A stretch of 6,559 bases of DNA from Bacillus sp. (in: firmicutes). Its GTDB lineage: Bacteria > Bacillota > Bacilli > Bacillales > Cytobacillaceae. Location of the stretch: assembly GCA_003457145.1 (NCBI GenBank), contig DMSR01000498.1, positions 1-6,559 of the forward strand. Reading direction: 5' to 3'. This document shows positions 5,156-6,559 of the stretch, one piece after another. The notes under the pieces are model-generated. The model did not search any database, was not told where the DNA came from, and saw only the letters and a program-made list of their open reading frames with translations. Numbering within the stretch: position 1 is the first letter of the stretch; each line of letters starts with the position of its first letter. A program made the translations under genes and the position numbers.

Positions 5156-5353
5156 ATGAAAACTTTAAATCTGGTCTCGTTAGTATTGCTCATTATTGGC
5201 GGATTAAATTGGCTTTTGGTTGGATTGTTCGAATGGGATCTAGTCGGAGGAATCTTCGGAGGCATGGACAGCCCAATCGCAAAAATTGTCTACATCCTGG
5301 TTGGCCTTGCAGCCATTTACAGCATTACACTTGTATCGAAGGTAAATAAGTAA
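5156..5353 (+). CDS. DUF378 family small membrane protein (YuzA-like)
   Basis: This 65-aa protein is nearly all membrane. Helix 1 covers about residues 4-25 with the family signature IGGLNWLLVGLF. A short loop follows with a GGIFGGMDSPIAK segment. Helix 2 covers about residues 43-60, and the C-terminus is basic (SKVNK). These features match DUF378, whose members are two-helix proteins of 60-80 residues with no established function that I know of. The ATG is preceded by GGTGGTG at suitable spacing. The gene has its own promoter and is divergent from the CarH/LitR-like regulator, whose presumed operators cover that promoter, so it is the likely direct target. A terminator follows 14 nt after the stop. 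By inference it is a membrane protein made when cobalamin-bound repression is relieved, possibly by light. Confidence 0.88.
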   Translation: MKTLNLVSLVLLIIGGLNWLLVGLFEWDLVGGIFGGMDSPIAKIVYILVGLAAIYSITLVSKVNK

Positions 5354-5367
5354 AATTAAAGCTGTTT

Positions 5368-5401
5368 AAAAGGCGTACAGATTAAATTCTGTACGCCTTT
5401 T
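5368..5401 (+). terminator. Intrinsic terminator of the DUF378 gene
   Basis: A perfect 13-bp stem (5368-5380 with 5389-5401) encloses an 8-nt loop (ATTAAATT). It has an A run before and a T run after, the stem core GGCGTACAG, and lies just downstream of the DUF378 stop. It may also serve the minus-strand ytoQ gene. Confidence 0.88.
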
Positions 5402-5402
5402 G

Positions 5403-5434
5403 TGTGAAACGGAGGGCGGTTCCAACGTTTCACA
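5403..5434. repeat. Second hairpin directly after the DUF378 terminator
   Basis: TGTGAAACG (5403-5411) pairs with CGTTTCACA (5426-5434) around a 14-nt loop. It begins one base after the preceding terminator. No T run follows on either strand, so it may be a backup structure for the ytoQ transcript or a protein binding site. Confidence 0.55.
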
Positions 5435-5478
5435 AATATGAGCTATTTATAACATGAAAGAAGCATAGGGTGTTTGAT

Positions 5479-5919
5479 TTATTCGAAAATATAATTTATG
5501 ACATCCAATGCCTGATCGATGGTTTCTACTGTTACATTTGCTTTGTTGGATAGTTCTTTTAATGGGTGAATCAATGATTCTGGTCTGATGATGATGGTAG
5601 GTTTATTCATCGCGATTGCCGTGCTCGCATCCATCGCTGTGTTCCATTGTTTGTACTTTTCGCCAAACAGGGCAATGACGATATCCGATTTTTCCATTAA
5701 TACTTGTGTCCTGAAGTTGTTTATATCAGAAGCAGCAGCATCCTTATATAAATTACCAGGCTGCTTCCCCAGTATTTCCTCACCGATCTGGTCAGATCGG
5801 TCATGGTTTGTTTGAGGCGCCACAAACACTAAAGGAAGATTTTTTTCCTTCGCCTTTTTTGCCAGTTCATCTCTCCAATCATCATGAATCTGTCCTGCTA
5901 AATACACCGTCAATTCCAT
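5479..5919 (-). CDS. ytoQ: YtoQ family protein
   Basis: The 146-aa protein closely follows Bacillus subtilis YtoQ (about 148 aa) along its length. It starts MELTVYLAGQIHDDWRDEL and has NHDRSDQIGEEILG (about 38-51), ASDINNFRTQVLM (about 62-74), DIVIALFGEKYKQWNTAMDAS (about 78-98), and KPTIIIRPESLIHPLKELSNKANVTVETIDQA towards the end. The fold resembles nucleoside 2-deoxyribosyltransferases, but as far as I know the activity is not established. There is no signal peptide, so it is cytoplasmic. The ATG at 5919 was chosen because GGAGG lies 9 nt upstream and MELTVYLAG is the family start; the GTG at 5928 touches that site. It is a single gene, and the hairpins at 5368-5434 lie beyond its 3' end. 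Its upstream side faces the repeat array. Confidence 0.92.
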   Translation of the reverse strand: MELTVYLAGQIHDDWRDELAKKAKEKNLPLVFVAPQTNHDRSDQIGEEILGKQPGNLYKDAAASDINNFRTQVLMEKSDIVIALFGEKYKQWNTAMDASTAIAMNKPTIIIRPESLIHPLKELSNKANVTVETIDQALDVINYIFE

Positions 5920-6027
5920 CCTAATCACCCTCCAATTGGATATATTGTAGGTCCATCATATTAAACTTTACTGGAATTCAAAGGAATAAGGATGTTAATG
6001 TTAACGCTGTAATGAGAAATGTCCAAT

Positions 6028-6079
6028 TTGAACGATTTATCGCGGATCGATCCCGTCCATGGGAAAGTTCATCGTCAGT
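6028..6079. repeat. Degenerate edge unit of the tandem hairpin array
   Basis: This stretch aligns with the array unit but has lost the GGG of the left arm (TTGAACGAT). Its right arm is GATCGATCCC, and its linker is altered (GTCCATGGGAAAGTTCATCG). It marks the array boundary on the ytoQ side. Edge units of tandem arrays usually decay because they escape homogenisation. Confidence 0.7.
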
Positions 6080-6130
6080 GGGAACGATAGATCCCGAATC
6101 GTTCCCGTCCAAGGCAAAATCGAGCGTCAG

Positions 6131-6312
6131 CGGGAACGATCAGCCCCGAATCGTTCCCGTCCGAGGTAAAATCGAGTCAGCGGGAACGATAGGCCCCGGA
6201 TCGTTCCCTTCCTAGGTAAAATCCAGCTTCAGCGGGAACGATCAACCCCGAATTGTTCCCGTCTAAGGCAAAATCGAGCGTCAGCGGGAACGATCAGGCC
6301 CGAATCGTTCCC
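6131..6312. repeat. First copy of an exact 182-bp four-unit block
   Basis: These 182 bp are identical to 6337-6518, 206 bp downstream. The block includes both unusual features, the 50-bp unit and the ATTGTTCCC arm, so it was copied as a four-unit segment. Confidence 0.92.
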
Positions 6313-6336
6313 ATCCAAGGCAAAATCCAGCATCAA

Positions 6337-6518
6337 CGGGAACGATCAGCCCCGAATCGTTCCCGTCCGAGGTAAAATCGAGTCAGCGGGAACGATAGGC
6401 CCCGGATCGTTCCCTTCCTAGGTAAAATCCAGCTTCAGCGGGAACGATCAACCCCGAATTGTTCCCGTCTAAGGCAAAATCGAGCGTCAGCGGGAACGAT
6501 CAGGCCCGAATCGTTCCC
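6337..6518. repeat. Second copy of the exact 182-bp four-unit block
   Basis: Base-for-base copy of 6131-6312. The flanks differ at once on both sides (AAC against AGC before, GTCCGAGG against ATCCAAGG after). Confidence 0.92.
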
Positions 6519-6559
6519 GTCCGAGGCAAAATCTTGCGTCAGCGGGAACGATCAACCCC

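Larger units (their letters stand above)
6080..6559. repeat. Tandem array of ~52-bp units, each with a GGGAACGAT/ATCGTTCCC hairpin; runs off the window
   Basis: Left arms GGGAACGAT start at 6080, 6132, 6182, 6234, 6286, 6338, 6388, 6440, 6492 and 6544, so the period is 52 bp (50 bp twice, through loss of two linker bases). Each is followed after a 9-nt C-rich loop (such as CAGCCCCGA) by ATCGTTCCC, usually extended by an outer C-G pair. Units with ATTGTTCCC (6252, 6458) still pair as RNA through G-U. Linkers (GTCCGAGGYAAAATCSAGCGTCAG type) are themselves conserved. The last unit is cut by the window end. The array is noncoding as far as I can see; a transcript from either strand would be a string of hairpins. 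Confidence 0.93.

Noticed and set aside
5083..5349. 88-codon frame overlapping the DUF378 gene
   Set aside because: It begins inside the promoter region, lacks a ribosome binding site, and is out of frame with the recognised DUF378 protein.
6012..6215. 67-codon open frame on the plus strand
   Set aside because: It is just the hairpin repeat read as protein (repeating IVPVRGKIES-type text). There is no ribosome binding site and the frame breaks when the unit length changes.
6080..6559. CRISPR array
   Set aside because: The stretches between hairpins are conserved rather than unique spacers, units are exact block duplicates, and no cas genes are in view.

Overview
The window looks like chromosome from a spore-forming member of the Bacillaceae (Bacillus and its relatives, such as Mesobacillus, Cytobacillus or Neobacillus). 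The reasons are a CwlC-type sporulation amidase, a YtoQ protein, a DUF6155 protein, AGGAGG-type ribosome binding sites, moderate-to-low GC and many short intrinsic terminators. The species cannot be named from the sequence alone. There are seven well-supported protein genes, none of them cut by the window edges.

Layout. Positions 1-852 hold a terminator and a minus-strand cell-wall amidase with a C-terminal SPOR domain (CwlC type), with a possible mother-cell sigma factor promoter at 887-895. A small plus-strand coiled-coil protein made of internal 42-bp repeats follows (1227-1622). Next is a plus-strand protein of the phage-associated 'MGLDMYL' family (1925-2425), which converges on a minus-strand DUF6155 protein (2510-3049). 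Positions 3100-3575 hold no confident gene, only coding-like scraps in shifted frames that may be a decayed gene. A plus-strand SRPBCC protein (3576-4010) then converges, across a shared terminator, on a minus-strand MerR-type regulator (4104-4979).

The most interesting part is 4104-5353. The regulator has a MerR helix-turn-helix followed by a cobalamin-binding module with both CarH/LitR photoreceptor signatures: W-x9-EH and E-x-H-x-x-G. It is divergent from a 65-residue, two-helix DUF378 membrane protein. The intergenic region carries seven copies of a 10-bp motif (AAYTAYACAA), set 11 bp apart in three clusters that cover the -10 elements of both promoters. Two clusters face each other and form a perfect 21-bp inverted repeat. 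An 11-bp direct-repeat operator is what CarH tetramers recognise, so the inferred system is dark, adenosylcobalamin-dependent repression of the DUF378 gene and of the regulator itself, released by light.

After the DUF378 gene come two consecutive hairpins and a minus-strand ytoQ gene (5479-5919). The right end (about 6028 to beyond 6559) is a noncoding tandem array of roughly 52-bp units. Each unit can fold into a GGGAACGAT/ATCGTTCCC hairpin, and an exact 182-bp copy within the array points to recent expansion by four-unit blocks.
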